Made by a program: the position numbers and the translations under genes. Below, one piece after another: positions 21,040 to 31,430 of a stretch of 64,000 bases of DNA (within the stretch, counting starts at the first letter, position 1; every line of letters begins with the position of its first letter). Location: positions 54,506,424 to 54,570,423 of the forward strand of contig CM022949.1 in assembly GCA_012931725.1 (NCBI GenBank). The letters run 5' to 3'. A model generated the notes under the pieces. It saw nothing but the letters and a program-made list of their open reading frames with translations, searched no databases and was not told where the DNA came from. This DNA is from Litsea cubeba (taxonomy: Eukaryota > Streptophyta > Magnoliopsida > Laurales > Lauraceae).

Positions 21040-22868
21040 CTGTTTCCCATGGGAGGCCCTCCTGGCCTCGGCACGGGCCTAGTTGCCCCCTGCTTAGCGG
21101 GGGCCAGGTGAATGACATTTATGATCCTCTCTGACTCCTCGCTGTCTGGATCCTCCTCCGCTTGGCGACGAGGTCGCTCGTTGCCCCTACTGTCAGCTCC
21201 CTTGATGTACTCCTTTAGGTGCCCGTCCTTGACGAGCCTCTCAAGATGGGTTTTGAAAGTGTAGCAGTCCTCAGTATGATGTCCGTTCTGCTTGCGGTAA
21301 GCGCAGAACTTATTTTGATCTCTCTTGGAGGGGTTGCTCTGCATGGGCTGTGGCCACTTAAAGTACGGCTTCCCTTAGATCTTGTCCAGTATCTGGTGAT
21401 TCGGCTCTCTGAAGACCGTATAGACCATTTCGTGCGAGGAGTAGGACGGTTTGTATCTCTTGCCTCCTCCCGAGGTGTGAGTCTGGGCTGATGCCGGGCC
21501 GCCCGAGTGGTGGTCTCGGCTCATCTCTTCTCTGCGGAATGTCTTATTTTCCCTTCTGGAGCGCCGATCCTCCTGCCGAGACGGGTCCTCCTACCGCGGT
21601 CGATCTTCCTGTCGAGATCGGTTCTCCTGCCAAGACCAGTTCTTAGTGACACCAAAACTCTCATTGGCCCGCAACTCGTCTTCCTCTTGCTCGATGTACT
21701 TGTTTACCCTGGCCATTAGGGGTGTCACGGAGGGCACAGGGTTTCGGACGAGCTTTTTCCGGAGCTCACACCCTGGCAGGAGGGCGTGCTGGAAGGATCT
21801 GATTGCCATATCCTCGGAGGAGTTGTCGACTTGGCTGTACACCATCCAGAACCTCTTCGCGAACTGGGTGACGCTCTCATTCCACCTCATTCGGAGGGCC
21901 ATGATGTCACTGTCAGTCTTCGGGATAACTCTGTGCGCCTGGAACTTTCCCAGGAAGGAGTCCCGCAACTGGCGCCAGCTCGTGATTAACCCCTCCGGGA
22001 GTGCGCAGAACTACCTGAGGGGGAGATCTCCCAGGCTGGAAGAAAAGACCCTACAGTTGAGGTGTCCGACGTCCCCCCAAACGGACAGCTTTTGGGTGAA
22101 ATGCCGGAGATGTGCTGCCGGGTCCGAGGTTCCGTCATAGAGGACGAACCTCGGAACACTGAACTTCTTCAGGAGGGGATACTCGTTTATTTCTCTGGAG
22201 AAGGAGGACGAGTCGAGGCTGACAAAGTCGGGGACGTCTGGCTGGTTCTGAGCGAACCCGGCCTCCTTCAGATTGCTCTAGATTGCCTGCTTGACCAGCT
22301 AGTCATTCAACGCCTTCTGATCACCCACTTCTGATCTCGGCATTGACCTCCTGTCAATGTGGTTATTGCAGGAGCTCTCAGGGCGACTCCGTTCGCGGCT
22401 TTTTTCGTTCAGATGATCTCTCAAGTCTCTGCCGGTGACGGGATCCTTTTTGCCTTTAAGGTCAGCGCCCACGGGGACTGCCCCCTTCTCTTGGAGCTGC
22501 TGTCTGAGCTGGCGGATCAGGTCGTCCTTCTCCTGGAGGGCAAGGTTCTGAGCCCTGATTGCCGCCTGAGCGGGGTTGGCTCTGTCGTCTTCGTAGTTCG
22601 TCCGTCGATCGGACCGGCGTGACCCCTTCGCCGCTGGGCCTTTGCCCTTTGAAAGACGCTCCTACATGGGAGCATTTCGCCGCGGTGGGCTCGCCATCTC
22701 TAACGGGGACGACGCAGACTCGGTGTGGTAACTTTCCACCTCTGCGGCCTCCCCTCTCGCATTGGGTTCTTCTGGATGGGTTACATACGGCAATGGTCCC
22801 GGGAGAACCAGTGGCCCTGGAGGAAGGGACTTCGGATGTTCTCCACCTCTCTTGTTTCTCGGAGCCAT
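21036..22868 (-). pseudogene. Tat-2 gag (broken)
   Basis: ATG at 22868-22866 (start MAPRNKRG), about 40 bp after the primer-binding site. The first 68 codons end in a stop. The capsid portion appears at 21968-21591 (MRWNESVTQFAKRFW and EDMAIRSFQHAL motifs) and the zinc knuckle at 21344-21036 (CAYRKQNGHHTEDC, then LKEYI). A 22590-21970 segment between them is in broken frames. Typical gypsy gag; several stops fit Gln-to-stop changes. Confidence 0.87.
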
Positions 22869-22904
22869 GGCGACTGGAAAGGTTTTGGGTTTGGGTTATT
22901 ACTT

Positions 22905-22921
22905 CCCCACAGACGGCGCCA
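22905..22921 (-). other. primer-binding site of Tat-2
   Basis: On the minus strand TGGCGCCGTCTGTGGGG, two bases after the LTR end (ACA). This PBS form is widespread in plant Tat/Athila-type elements. Confidence 0.9.
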
Positions 22922-22923
22922 AT

Positions 22924-23315
22924 TGTAAGTGCCTAAAAATTACGGGCTTGGAATCAGGGATTAGGACCCCTGTTTTGAGTAGTCTGGATGAAGATTAACG
23001 TGGCTCCGGCTAGACCTGAAAAGGAAGAGAGGAAGCAAGTCAGATGACCCTGGCTGCGGGCAGCGCAAGGCTCTCCGATGCTTAAGTCAGTTCAGGGACT
23101 GAGTAAAGGAGATGGAGAGAAATTTGCAGAGTAAGGGTATATGTTTTGGGTTGCATACCTTAGAATGGAGTTGGAGTTTCTATTTATAGGAGAGGGAGTT
23201 GACTTGCATGGGCGAGCCTCATGATGGGTTTTGCCACTCGAGTGGCTTTGTCCACTCAGCCCATACTTCATTAAATGCTAGTCTTACCCACCCATTCCTC
23301 ATTAAATGCCAATCT
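22924..23315 (-). repeat. 5' LTR of Tat-2, truncated
   Basis: The 3' part of an LTR ending in ACA at 22924, with TATAAATA on the minus strand at 23181-23188. Its sequence AGGGCTCTCCGATGC context (CGCAAGGCTCTCCGATGC near 23067) is shared with the solo LTR at 31431-32325. The rest is cut off where SINE sequence begins near 23316. Confidence 0.8.
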
Positions 23316-23480
23316 TATACTAGCTCAAGTGGTACCAGAGTCGTTTCCCAAGACTATAAGAGATTGAGAACTCACGGGTTCGACTCCTGGAGAGGCTCCC
23401 CACAGGGGACAAATAAACAGAAAGGCAAAATATGCGGGGCGGGGCTATAAGAGATTGAGAAGGTCCCCCTACAAAAAGGC
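23316..23480 (+). mobile_element. tRNA-derived SINE, copy 1
   Basis: Internal RNA polymerase III promoter: box A TAGCTCAAGTGG at 23321-23332 and box B GGTTCGACTCC at about 23377-23387. A short body follows with ACAAATAAACAG, also found in copy 2. The tail is disrupted near 23480. Confidence 0.75.
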
Positions 23481-23506
23481 CGGCCTTTTGGTAGGAGACG
23501 TGACCC

Positions 23507-23910
23507 GCGGCTGAACCCGGCTGCTAGTGGAGTAGCTACCTGCCGGTGCCCACAAGGCTGGTCTCCCGACGGGGGTGGGCCCCTACCGGTCCCCTGTGCG
23601 GGTTGGTTCCGGGCCTACTAGGGCCTATTTGTTTATTTGGTCCCCTGGTATGAATTTCAACCAGGGACTAGCTCAAGTGGTACCAGGTAAGACCCAGATA
23701 TTCTCTTAAAGGAAGAGGTCTGAGGTTCGAGTCCTGGGGAGGCTATCTCCTGGTTGAAACTCATACGAGGTGACCAAATAAACAAATATGCCCTAGTAGG
23801 CCCGGAACCACCCCGCCCAGGGGACCGGGTAGGGGCCCACCCCCGTGGGGAGACCAGCCTTGTCGGCACCGGCAGGTGGCTACTCCACTGGCAGCCGGGT
23901 TCAGCCGCGA
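23507..23910. repeat. large SINE inverted repeat (arms 23507-23664 and 23749-23910)
   Basis: The left arm is a SINE tail in reverse orientation; the right arm is the matching tail of SINE copy 2 in plus orientation. The arms of about 160 bp pair almost throughout (GCGGCTGAACCCGGCTGC against GCAGCCGGGTTCAGCCGC near the ends). The loop holds box A and box B of copy 2. Transcription would give a long hairpin RNA. Confidence 0.85.
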
Positions 23911-23920
23911 GATGTAGGAC
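23665..23920 (+). mobile_element. tRNA-derived SINE, copy 2
   Basis: Box A TAGCTCAAGTGG at 23669-23680 and box B GGTTCGAGTCC at 23724-23734 with normal spacing. The body includes ACCAAATAAACAAATATG and a GC-rich 3' half ending near GATGTAGGACC. No oligo-A tail or clear target duplication seen. Confidence 0.75.
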
Positions 23921-24511
23921 CAGTCATATTGTCTATATCCCAAGATGCCATGCCATGCGGTTTTGTTCTCGCTGAGTTAAAAAAACCGTCAGTCGAGTAC
24001 GGTGGAGAATGATCTGAGCGTTCAAAGTCCAAACTGCAACGACCGATCAGACGAGAGAGGTGTGAAATTTGACGAAGACAGAAAAACTCTTATCTTGTTC
24101 ATTGATTCTCTATTATTTAAATATAATATATAATACAATGAGTGGAAGATCCATATCCTACAAACATAGGGTTTATAAGGTTTGTACAATTACAGGACGC
24201 ACACGTCCGTGACACGGTTTGACTAGGTGTTGTAATCGTGTATCCTAATCTGAGGGGCTCACCAAAACACAAGGTGATTAAGTTTCAACCTATCTCGTAT
24301 TTTAACCGTCCAATCATCTGCACCAGAAGGTCTTCTAGAAATTGAAATATCTTGTGTCCTTCCTTTGTATGAATCTTCAGCCACTCAATGCAACCCGCAG
24401 AAAGGTCAGAGGGTAGTCTGGTTATTCTGTAACCGTTGAAGCGTATCATTCACGTTCAGAAGTCTAGAACCAGAAACCTGGTATCTTAAATCGTTTCTCA
24501 TTTAAGAAGCC
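23921..24511 (+). promoter_or_regulatory. 5' flank of the receptor kinase gene
   Basis: About 590 bp between the SINE cluster and the gene. A TTATTTAAATATAATATATAATAC stretch at about 24112-24135 is TATA-like but lies 430 bp upstream of the start. No other promoter element can be assigned, and part of it may be old LTR debris. Confidence 0.4.
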
Positions 24512-24565
24512 ATGCTTACCAGAACATCATGTATATGCAATCTACACGTACTGGAAAATAGAAGA

Positions 24566-27001
24566 ATGGATTTCTTCTTCTTCCTTCATGTTTTTTTCTT
24601 GTCATGCTGCTGCTTCTTCAACACCCATATTGTCAAGGCAGTTGATAGCATCTCTCCCGGCCAATCTCTCACGGGGGACCAGACCATAACCTCCAAAGAA
24701 GGCAACTTCGTGCTGGGCTTCTTCACACCAGGTAATTCTAACAACTACTACATAGGAATCTGGTACAAGAAAATCCAAGAACAGACTATAGTTTGGGTAG
24801 CAAACAGAGAAGCTCCTCTCCCGGACAAATCCTCCCAACTAAAGATCTCAGAAGATGGCAATCTAGTCCTCATCAACCAGACCAACATCCCTGTTTGGTC
24901 TACAAATATAAATTCCAACACCTCAAATTCCACAGCTGCAGTGCTTCATGACAATGGGAATCTTGTTTTGAGGGATGGGTCGAATTTCTCTGCTGTAATT
25001 TGGCAGAGCTTTGATTACCCAACTCACACATGGCTGCCCACTGGACGGCTTGGATTGAACAAGATCACAGGCCGGAACCAGAAACTCACATCGTGGCGGA
25101 GCAATGAAGATCCGGCCCCCGGTCCTTTCTCTCTTGAGATAGACCCAAATGGAACGAGCCAATATATCATAGTGTGGAACGGTTTCCGACGGTATTGGAC
25201 CAGTGGAGAGTGGAATGGGAAGATTTTCAGCTTAGTTCCTGAAATGTCATTGAATTATATATATGATTTCACCTTTGAATCAGATAAAAAGGGGAACTAC
25301 TTCAATTACTCTGTTACAGATCCTTCAACAATTTCAAGATTTGTGATGGATGTGTCTGGACAAATCAAGCAAATGTCATGGTTGGATCATACCAAACAAT
25401 GGAATTTGTTCTGGTCTCAACCAAGAGCTCAATGTGAGGTCTTTTCTCTTTGTGGTGCTTTCGGCATGTGCAACGAGAAGGCCATGCCCTGTGAATGTGT
25501 GCAAGGTTTTGAAGCCAGGTCACAAAAAGAATGGAATTTGAGCGACTGGTCAGGTGGGTGTAAAAGGAAAACCCATTTGCAATGCGGGAACAACAGCTCT
25601 GTTAAAGGAGAAGACAAGTTCTTGCAGATGTCTAACATGCAGTTTCCCGATAAACCAATTTCTTGGACAGTTAGTACCATTGAAGAATGCAAAGTGGCTT
25701 GCTTGAACAACTGCTCTTGTACTGCTTATGCCTATGATGGTGGTTGTTCGATATGGAGTGGTGATTTGGTGAATCTTCGAGTAGCATCTGATAACCAGGG
25801 AAAAGATCTCTATCTCCGTCTTGCAGCTTCTGAGCTGCCTCCTTCAAGTAGCAAGAAGGGAAAGGTTACCGGTGCTACTGTAGCAGCTGCTGTAGGGGCT
25901 GTAGCTGTGCTAGGAATTGTTTTAGCGGTGATATGGAGATGCAGACGAAGAAGGTCATCTGTCTCTTTGAAGGTCACTGAAGGTTCTCTGGTGCCATTTG
26001 GCTATCGAGACTTACAGATCATAACCAAAAACTTCTCTGAGAAGCTAGGGGGAGGTGGTTTCGGATCTGTGTTTAAAGGAATCTTTCCTGATTCAACAGC
26101 TGTAGCTGTGAAGAAACTGGAAGGTCTAAGGCAGGGTGAGAAGCAGTTCCGATCAGAAGTGAGCACAATCGGGACTGTTCAACATGTCAATCTCATTCGC
26201 CTTCGTGGATTCTGCTCAGAAGGTGATAAAAGGTTGCTAGTTTATGATTACATGCCAAATGGTTCTTTGGATGCTCATCTTTTTGGAAATAAGTCTGATA
26301 CATTGGACTGGAAAACCAGATACCAAATTGCGCTCGGAACTGCCAGAGGATTGGCATATCTCCACGAAAAATGCAGAGACTGCATCATACATTGCGACAT
26401 CAAGCCGGAAAACATACTTTTAGATGTCTCATTTTGTCCAAAGGTGGCAGACTTCGGTCTGGCTAAGCTCATGGGTAGGGAATTCAGCCGGGTTTTGACA
26501 ACCATGAGAGGAACCAGAGGTTATCTCGCACCAGAATGGATCTCGGGCTCACCTATCACATCTAAAGCTGATGTTTTTAGCTACGGAATGATGCTTTTTG
26601 AAGTTATCTCAGGCAGGAGAAATTCTGAGCAATCTGAGGATGGTAAGATTTTTTTCTTCCCAACTTGGGCTGTGAAGAAACTAATTAAAGGTGAGGTTCT
26701 TTCCCTGTTGGATCACAAGTTGGAGAGTAATGCTGACACGGATGAACTCATTAGAGCTGCTAGAGTTGCTTGTTGGTGCATTCAAGATGATGAGAATGAT
26801 AGGCCGTCAATGGGTCAGGTGGTTCAAATTCTAGAAGGGATTTTAGAGGTGAACATGCCACAGATTCCAAGGTGTCTTCAGATTCTTGTAGAAAATACCT
26901 TCCTCTCAGACACTTCATCTGCTCTTACTTCTCATGCACAGAGCAATGGTTCAATTAGTTCTCAAGCCAAAAGCTCATCATCAACGACTAGCAAGGAGTG
27001 A
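24566..27001 (+). CDS. G-type lectin S-receptor-like serine/threonine-protein kinase (At2g19130-like)
   Basis: Plasma-membrane receptor kinase; the family senses extracellular ligands or cell-wall cues and signals by Ser/Thr phosphorylation. Residues are numbered from the upstream ATG at 24512 (829 aa). I prefer the ATG at 24566 (residue 19) because it starts a proper signal peptide (FFFFLHVFF...). Domains: bulb-type mannose-binding lectin about 44-165, S-locus glycoprotein region about 210-320, Cys-rich segment 308-358, PAN/apple about 358-440, one transmembrane helix 452-475 followed by RCRRRR, kinase about 510-780. The kinase shows the GGGGFG loop, Lys534, HCD (627-629), DFG (647-649) and APE (673-675). 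HCD in place of HRD makes it a non-RD kinase, as in its relatives. Length and lack of introns match the family. It is undamaged and likely expressed, and it is the only intact cellular gene in the window. Confidence 0.96.
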   Translation: MDFFFFLHVFFLSCCCFFNTHIVKAVDSISPGQSLTGDQTITSKEGNFVLGFFTPGNSNNYYIGIWYKKIQEQTIVWVANREAPLPDKSSQLKISEDGNLVLINQTNIPVWSTNINSNTSNSTAAVLHDNGNLVLRDGSNFSAVIWQSFDYPTHTWLPTGRLGLNKITGRNQKLTSWRSNEDPAPGPFSLEIDPNGTSQYIIVWNGFRRYWTSGEWNGKIFSLVPEMSLNYIYDFTFESDKKGNYFNYSVTDPSTISRFVMDVSGQIKQMSWLDHTKQWNLFWSQPRAQCEVFSLCGAFGMCNEKAMPCECVQGFEARSQKEWNLSDWSGGCKRKTHLQCGNNSSVKGEDKFLQMSNMQFPDKPISWTVSTIEECKVACLNNCSCTAYAYDGGCSIWSGDLVNLRVASDNQGKDLYLRLAASELPPSSSKKGKVTGATVAAAVGAVAVLGIVLAVIWRCRRRRSSVSLKVTEGSLVPFGYRDLQIITKNFSEKLGGGGFGSVFKGIFPDSTAVAVKKLEGLRQGEKQFRSEVSTIGTVQHVNLIRLRGFCSEGDKRLLVYDYMPNGSLDAHLFGNKSDTLDWKTRYQIALGTARGLAYLHEKCRDCIIHCDIKPENILLDVSFCPKVADFGLAKLMGREFSRVLTTMRGTRGYLAPEWISGSPITSKADVFSYGMMLFEVISGRRNSEQSEDGKIFFFPTWAVKKLIKGEVLSLLDHKLESNADTDELIRAARVACWCIQDDENDRPSMGQVVQILEGILEVNMPQIPRCLQILVENTFLSDTSSALTSHAQSNGSISSQAKSSSSTTSKE

Positions 27002-27589
27002 GATACATTGGGAGTTTTCAGCTTGTTAACATTCTGCTGAAGTGAGTAATCTATACATTCATGCCCTAGTTTACATTGGGAGGTTTCAATCTTTTCCATA
27101 GTTTGTTGCTTATTTAAGTCCTTCGCGTCGCATGACTTTTATAGATAATTGTGTATTTAAGTTTCTTTGTTTGTATAAAAATTGACATCTAATCAAGTGT
27201 TTCTGCATTAAGTTCATAGTTGCATGAATGCTTTAGAAGACTTTTATAGATAATTTTGTATTTAAGTTTCTTGAGTTTGTATAAAAATTGACATCTAATC
27301 AAGTGTTTCTGCATTAAGTTCATAGCTGCATGAATGCTTTAGAATTTCATATATGTAGAAAGCTTGAGCTTGAGTTGGCAAGTCATGCAAGACTCAAGAT
27401 CTGAGTGACCGACTTCTATTCCTCTGTTACCATCTTTGCAACATTGAAAATGACTCTTCTCCTTCATGCTTAATTATTCTCTTTATCAGGCTCTACCTGG
27501 ATTTTGAACCATAAAACTTGATCGTTGTGGAACAAAATTTCATGGTACCCTAGTATGCAGGTGAATGAGGAAAATGCTGACATGAATAA
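27002..27589 (+). other. 3' flank/UTR of the receptor kinase gene
   Basis: AT-rich sequence up to the solo LTR. It contains a 105-bp tandem duplication (27134-27343). Signals such as TTTGTATAAAAA are present, but no clear poly(A) site can be fixed. Confidence 0.5.
27134..27343 (+). repeat. 105-bp tandem duplication in the 3' flank
   Basis: Two copies starting GACTTTTATAGATAATT at 27134 and 27239. They differ at only a few positions, so the duplication is fairly recent. Confidence 0.93.
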
Positions 27590-30500
27590 TGTAAGACCCC
27601 GACCCGAGAGACCTCGATTAGAGTTAATTAAGTTGTGCGTTAGCTTTAAGTGCGTTTAGCGGGTTTTGGTTAAGTTGGGATTAGAATAGCTTTTTTTTTT
27701 TTAATAGCTTTGGAAATTTGGAGAGCCTTTTTACTTGTGAGACCCTTTGGGGGTTCTTGCTTCGAATTGTGTGAGATTGGGGGTTTACCCATGATTTCCA
27801 AAAATTATGTTTTTAACCCCATTTGACTTATCTTGTTAATCCCTACAACTTTCATGTTGACATCGTTCCCATTCGAGAGCCCTAAGCCTGACTTTTTGGA
27901 AATCAATTTCAATGTCACCGAAACGTGCAAAATATATACTTTTTGGAAACTAGAAATTTCGCCGATCAACTTTGTCTTCTTCGTCGAATCCGTTTGAAGC
28001 CTCGAAAGCCATGTTTTTAGCCCGAGAAGTCTTTTAAGTTGTGGGCCCCATCCCCACTTGCTATATAAGGAGAGCTTTCTTCTTCATTTTCCCCCCTTCT
28101 TGCTAAAACCCTTGGAGAAGAGGAAATCCCAGCCCTAAGGGTTTCTCCCTTGTCTCTCTTGTTTCCTTTCTCATGAATCATAACAAGAGCTCTTCCTAAT
28201 CAAGAAATGGACTCCATGATCATCTTCCTCACCTCAAGGACTTTCTATTGGTATCATTTGTGAAGACATTCTTCACCATTGGAGCTTCTTGTTAGCTCTC
28301 TCTAACTATTTGAAACACTTTTAGGTAAGTGATCCTTCCAATCTTCTAGACTTGTGTTCTCGTAGCCCTAGAGAGACTTAATCTTAGCTATTGCAAGCTT
28401 CCCTTTTGTATTGTTTGGTTTTGATGGTTTTAGGGTTTGTATTTGGGGGTTTTGTGTAGATTTGGTGTCTTGGCTTGGAGAGGTGTTAGTGGCTTGATTT
28501 TCTTAGCATTGGACCTAAGGCAAGTGGATGAATGGATTGATTTCATGATTTCTTATTATTAAGATTTGAACTCTTACTCATTGCTTTCACCTAATTTATC
28601 TTTATGGGTTTTCATGGTTTTGGAAATATGCATAATGATAGGCTATTATCTATTAATAGTCCCCTTGGAAAACATGTGCATTATTGTTTTGTTTATAGAT
28701 CATTTGTGTCCATTCATGGACTTTTATTAATGGAGTTGCCTTGCATTGAAGGAGGTGGAAGTGATGGAGAAGTATGTTTGGTTGGTGTGGTTGTTGAGGG
28801 AAGTAAATGATGGATTGAATGGGGCTTAAATGAGGTTTTAGAGACCCTCAAATGTATGATTAATGGGTGCTCAAAAGAGGGTGAAAGGAAAGAAAGAGGA
28901 AGGAACGAACTGTACACAAAAAAATGAGTTTCTGGACAGTTCGCTCGAGCGACTTTGACACATCGCTCAAGCGAACCCGTCACAGAACCTCGTTGGCTCG
29001 AGCCAACCCTCTGATCGCTCGAGCCAATTTGATCCGAGCAGGTCCGCTCGAGCGAATCTTAGTCCGCTCGAGCGAACCCCAAACAGAGAGCAGTTCGCCC
29101 GAGCGAACTGCCTGTCTGGCATGGGTTAATACCTAAGGACTTGAAACATTGTTTTAGGCTTGGGGAGGTATTGTTTGGACCCACAATGATATGTAAGGAC
29201 TTGTAAGGCATTGTATGAAGTCCGGAGGAAGGAGAAACCTCATCATGGAGATTCGGTGAGGATTTCTAGATTGGTCAATGTGTATAAGGACCCGGAATGT
29301 CTCTAACTCCTAAAGAGTACCAATTTATATCATGACCGACGTACGGGACCCTATTCACACTGATTCAATTCTGGGAACCTTATTGTCTAGCCCGAAAATA
29401 TATGAGAAACCATTCGTACTCGATTTTCAACCAAACTCTTATTTGGAATTTGAAACCCATGTGATATGACTAGACTGTCCCGAGAATATTAGAAGTGATG
29501 TGTTTAGCTTTTGCTAACCTGTATGTGTCAACCCGATGTGAATATGTATTTGTGCCTATTGGCACCCCGTTCCTTTACTATGCATTTGATTTGATTTCTC
29601 GTATTTGACCTATGAGTCGGCACCACTAAGCTTGGACAACCTTGTCGGTTTGATCCACCGACTTGGAGATCCTTCCCCTCCTGATAGTTAGCTGCAGTCT
29701 AGAATCTGCAGAGTTTTTACCCAGTTCGCTACCGTGGTCCCGCAGAGTATATATATGTATATTATAGTATTTTATCGTTGTCCCTCCTCACCTTGTGTGA
29801 CTGAGGTCAATGATCCTGTAGGGTATGCGCTCTCTTCACTTTAGTGAGAGAAGATGTAGCTTTGTTTGGTTGCCATCTTGATAGTTCCTTATTCCTTGGT
29901 ACCTCTATTGCTGTATATCATTCATGTTGTTATTTAACAAATGATGCATTGTCTTTTATGAAATTCATTATTTATACACAGGTTTTCTAAACCCTTGCAA
30001 AATATCATTGTTTTGTTTACTGCCATATCTTTTCACCCACCTGCCAGACCGTCGTGTCTGATCCATTTATTTTGACACTCAGGTCCCAAACTTATTGTCA
30101 TCGAGGAGGAGCCTGAGGAGGCGGTCGGTGAACCGCAGCGCGTAATCGAGTAGCAAGTTGACGATGTCATGTAGACATTCGGTCTAGCTTTGAGAACGAC
30201 ATATTTTGGGAACTCGTGATATCATTTTTTTGGGTTTTATTGGTTGTATGGTCTTTATTGACTATTATTTTGGGGAAATTAATCAACTGATCTTTTGTAT
30301 ATACAACTAACTTTACTTTTAGGAAATATGCTTATGATCGTTGCTAATTCTGATATCTGGTCGTGTCAATTATGAATCAATCTTATTTATGGAATGGAAT
30401 ATCATTAATATGACTTGCTACACCCTTCCGCAGTCTCGAATACATGTTTGATATAATTATACGTGAGATGATAGGTATGGATAATCCTCACCGCGGAACC

Positions 30501-30634
30501 CTGTGGGAAATCACGTGCACGGATAAATATTTTCTTAATTCCGTGTGCGGGTTAGCCAAAGAGATGCACGTGGCGCGGCATCATCATGTCCTGATCCCGG
30601 ATTTGGTCCCCTAACCCGATTGGGGGCCGCGACA
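27590..30634 (+). mobile_element. solo LTR of the Tekay-like chromovirus family
   Basis: Starts TGTAAGACCCCGACCCGAG and ends CCGCGACA, the same termini as the chromovirus LTRs at 39952 and 48135. No PBS, polypurine tract or coding sequence flanks it. Five-base flanks AATAA and ACTAA match at 4 of 5 positions, consistent with a decayed target duplication. The central part differs from the other two LTRs and carries CTCGAG palindromes (28937-29112). Open frames inside it are short and meaningless. Confidence 0.88.
28937..29112. repeat. CGCTCGAGCG palindrome cluster in the solo LTR
   Basis: Seven to eight imperfect copies of TTCGCTCGAGCGAAC-type palindromes separated by 10-20 bp; one version reads TTGGCTCGAGCCAA. 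Confidence 0.9.
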
Positions 30635-30917
30635 ACTAACATGAGAGTTTAGTCTCCAGAATGAATCAAGGACTTATCATTGTGCAAGAGATACCCTTGG
30701 AAATGAGCAGGGTTCAAATGTGGCATTGGGGACTAAAGGAAAGTTTGTCTCTGTAGAAAATATAATTTGGGCCACCAACAGACCCGAAGAGATATTTTCC
30801 AACTTGCCTATCGTGTAGGAATTTGGGACTAAGCATGCCCGGGCCCACATGTATGGACCGGTAAGACAAGTGGGAATTTGGATTCTCTCTCATGTTGGGA
30901 ACAAAGAACCGTGCTAT
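30635..30917. other. unassigned sequence
   Basis: Between the solo LTR and the hairpin. I see no coding sequence. A GGGACTAAGCATGC segment at about 30827-30840 recurs right of the hairpin near 31079-31092. Confidence 0.4.
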
Positions 30918-31045
30918 ACAGCCCAGGAATTGTGCCCGGGCCATGACACGGTCCTCCCTGGGGATCGTTGGATCCCAACGTCCGCTGGGATCCAACGGTC
31001 CCCAGGAGGGACCGTGCCACAGCCCGGGCACAATTCCTGGGCTGT
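30918..31045. repeat. 128-bp near-perfect hairpin (foldback)
   Basis: Two 60-bp arms (30918-30977 and 30986-31045) around an 8-bp loop. I count about six mismatches between the arms, some of which can form G:U pairs in RNA. The outer ends read ACAGCCCAGGAATTGTGCCC and its complement. Could be a small foldback transposon or a small-RNA precursor. Confidence 0.9.
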
Positions 31046-31425
31046 GGAGACTTTTCCGGGAACAAAAGTGCTACAGTTGGGACTAAGCACGCTTGAGAAT
31101 ATTCCAACTCGGGCCAAGGCTTAGGCCTTACTGTCGTATTAATTACATACTGGCAAATGAGGTGAGGCCCGGTTTAGAAAGTACTTATAAGAACCCTTTC
31201 TTTTATAATTATTTGAGAATTTGATGTCTTTTTGGCGTAGCATGTTGAGTTTATGATAATGGAGAAAAATACTTCTATTTGAATAAATAAAAAAATTATG
31301 AAGTAAAATATCAAAATTAATTAAAAAAATGAAAGTATATAAAAATAAAATAAAATGACCTAATTATAAAACAATGAAAGGTCATTCCAATCGCAATTAA
31401 GAGATCATTGTAGACACACAATTTT
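31046..31425. other. AT-rich unassigned sequence
   Basis: Increasingly AT-rich (31240-31380) with no recognised repeat or gene. It ends at the target duplication of the minus-strand solo LTR. Confidence 0.4.
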
Positions 31426-31430
31426 GTAAG

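Larger units (their letters stand above)
17046..23315 (-). mobile_element. Tat-2: second Tat-like Ty3/gypsy element, minus strand, partial
   Basis: Reading from right to left: truncated 5' LTR, primer-binding site, gag, protease, RT, RNase H, second RNase H, integrase. It is GC-richer than Tat-1 and of a different family. Its 3' end stops at the Tat-1 LTR border, so the rest including the 3' LTR probably lies left of the window, on the far side of Tat-1. Numerous stops and frameshifts make it non-functional. Confidence 0.9.

Noticed and set aside
23321..23387. tRNA gene candidate (box A and box B)
   Set aside because: No cloverleaf can be drawn with an acceptor stem, and the sequence continues into a SINE body that recurs nearby.
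28604..28810. Short frame downstream of the receptor kinase
   Set aside because: Inside the solo LTR, 68 codons, no similarity.
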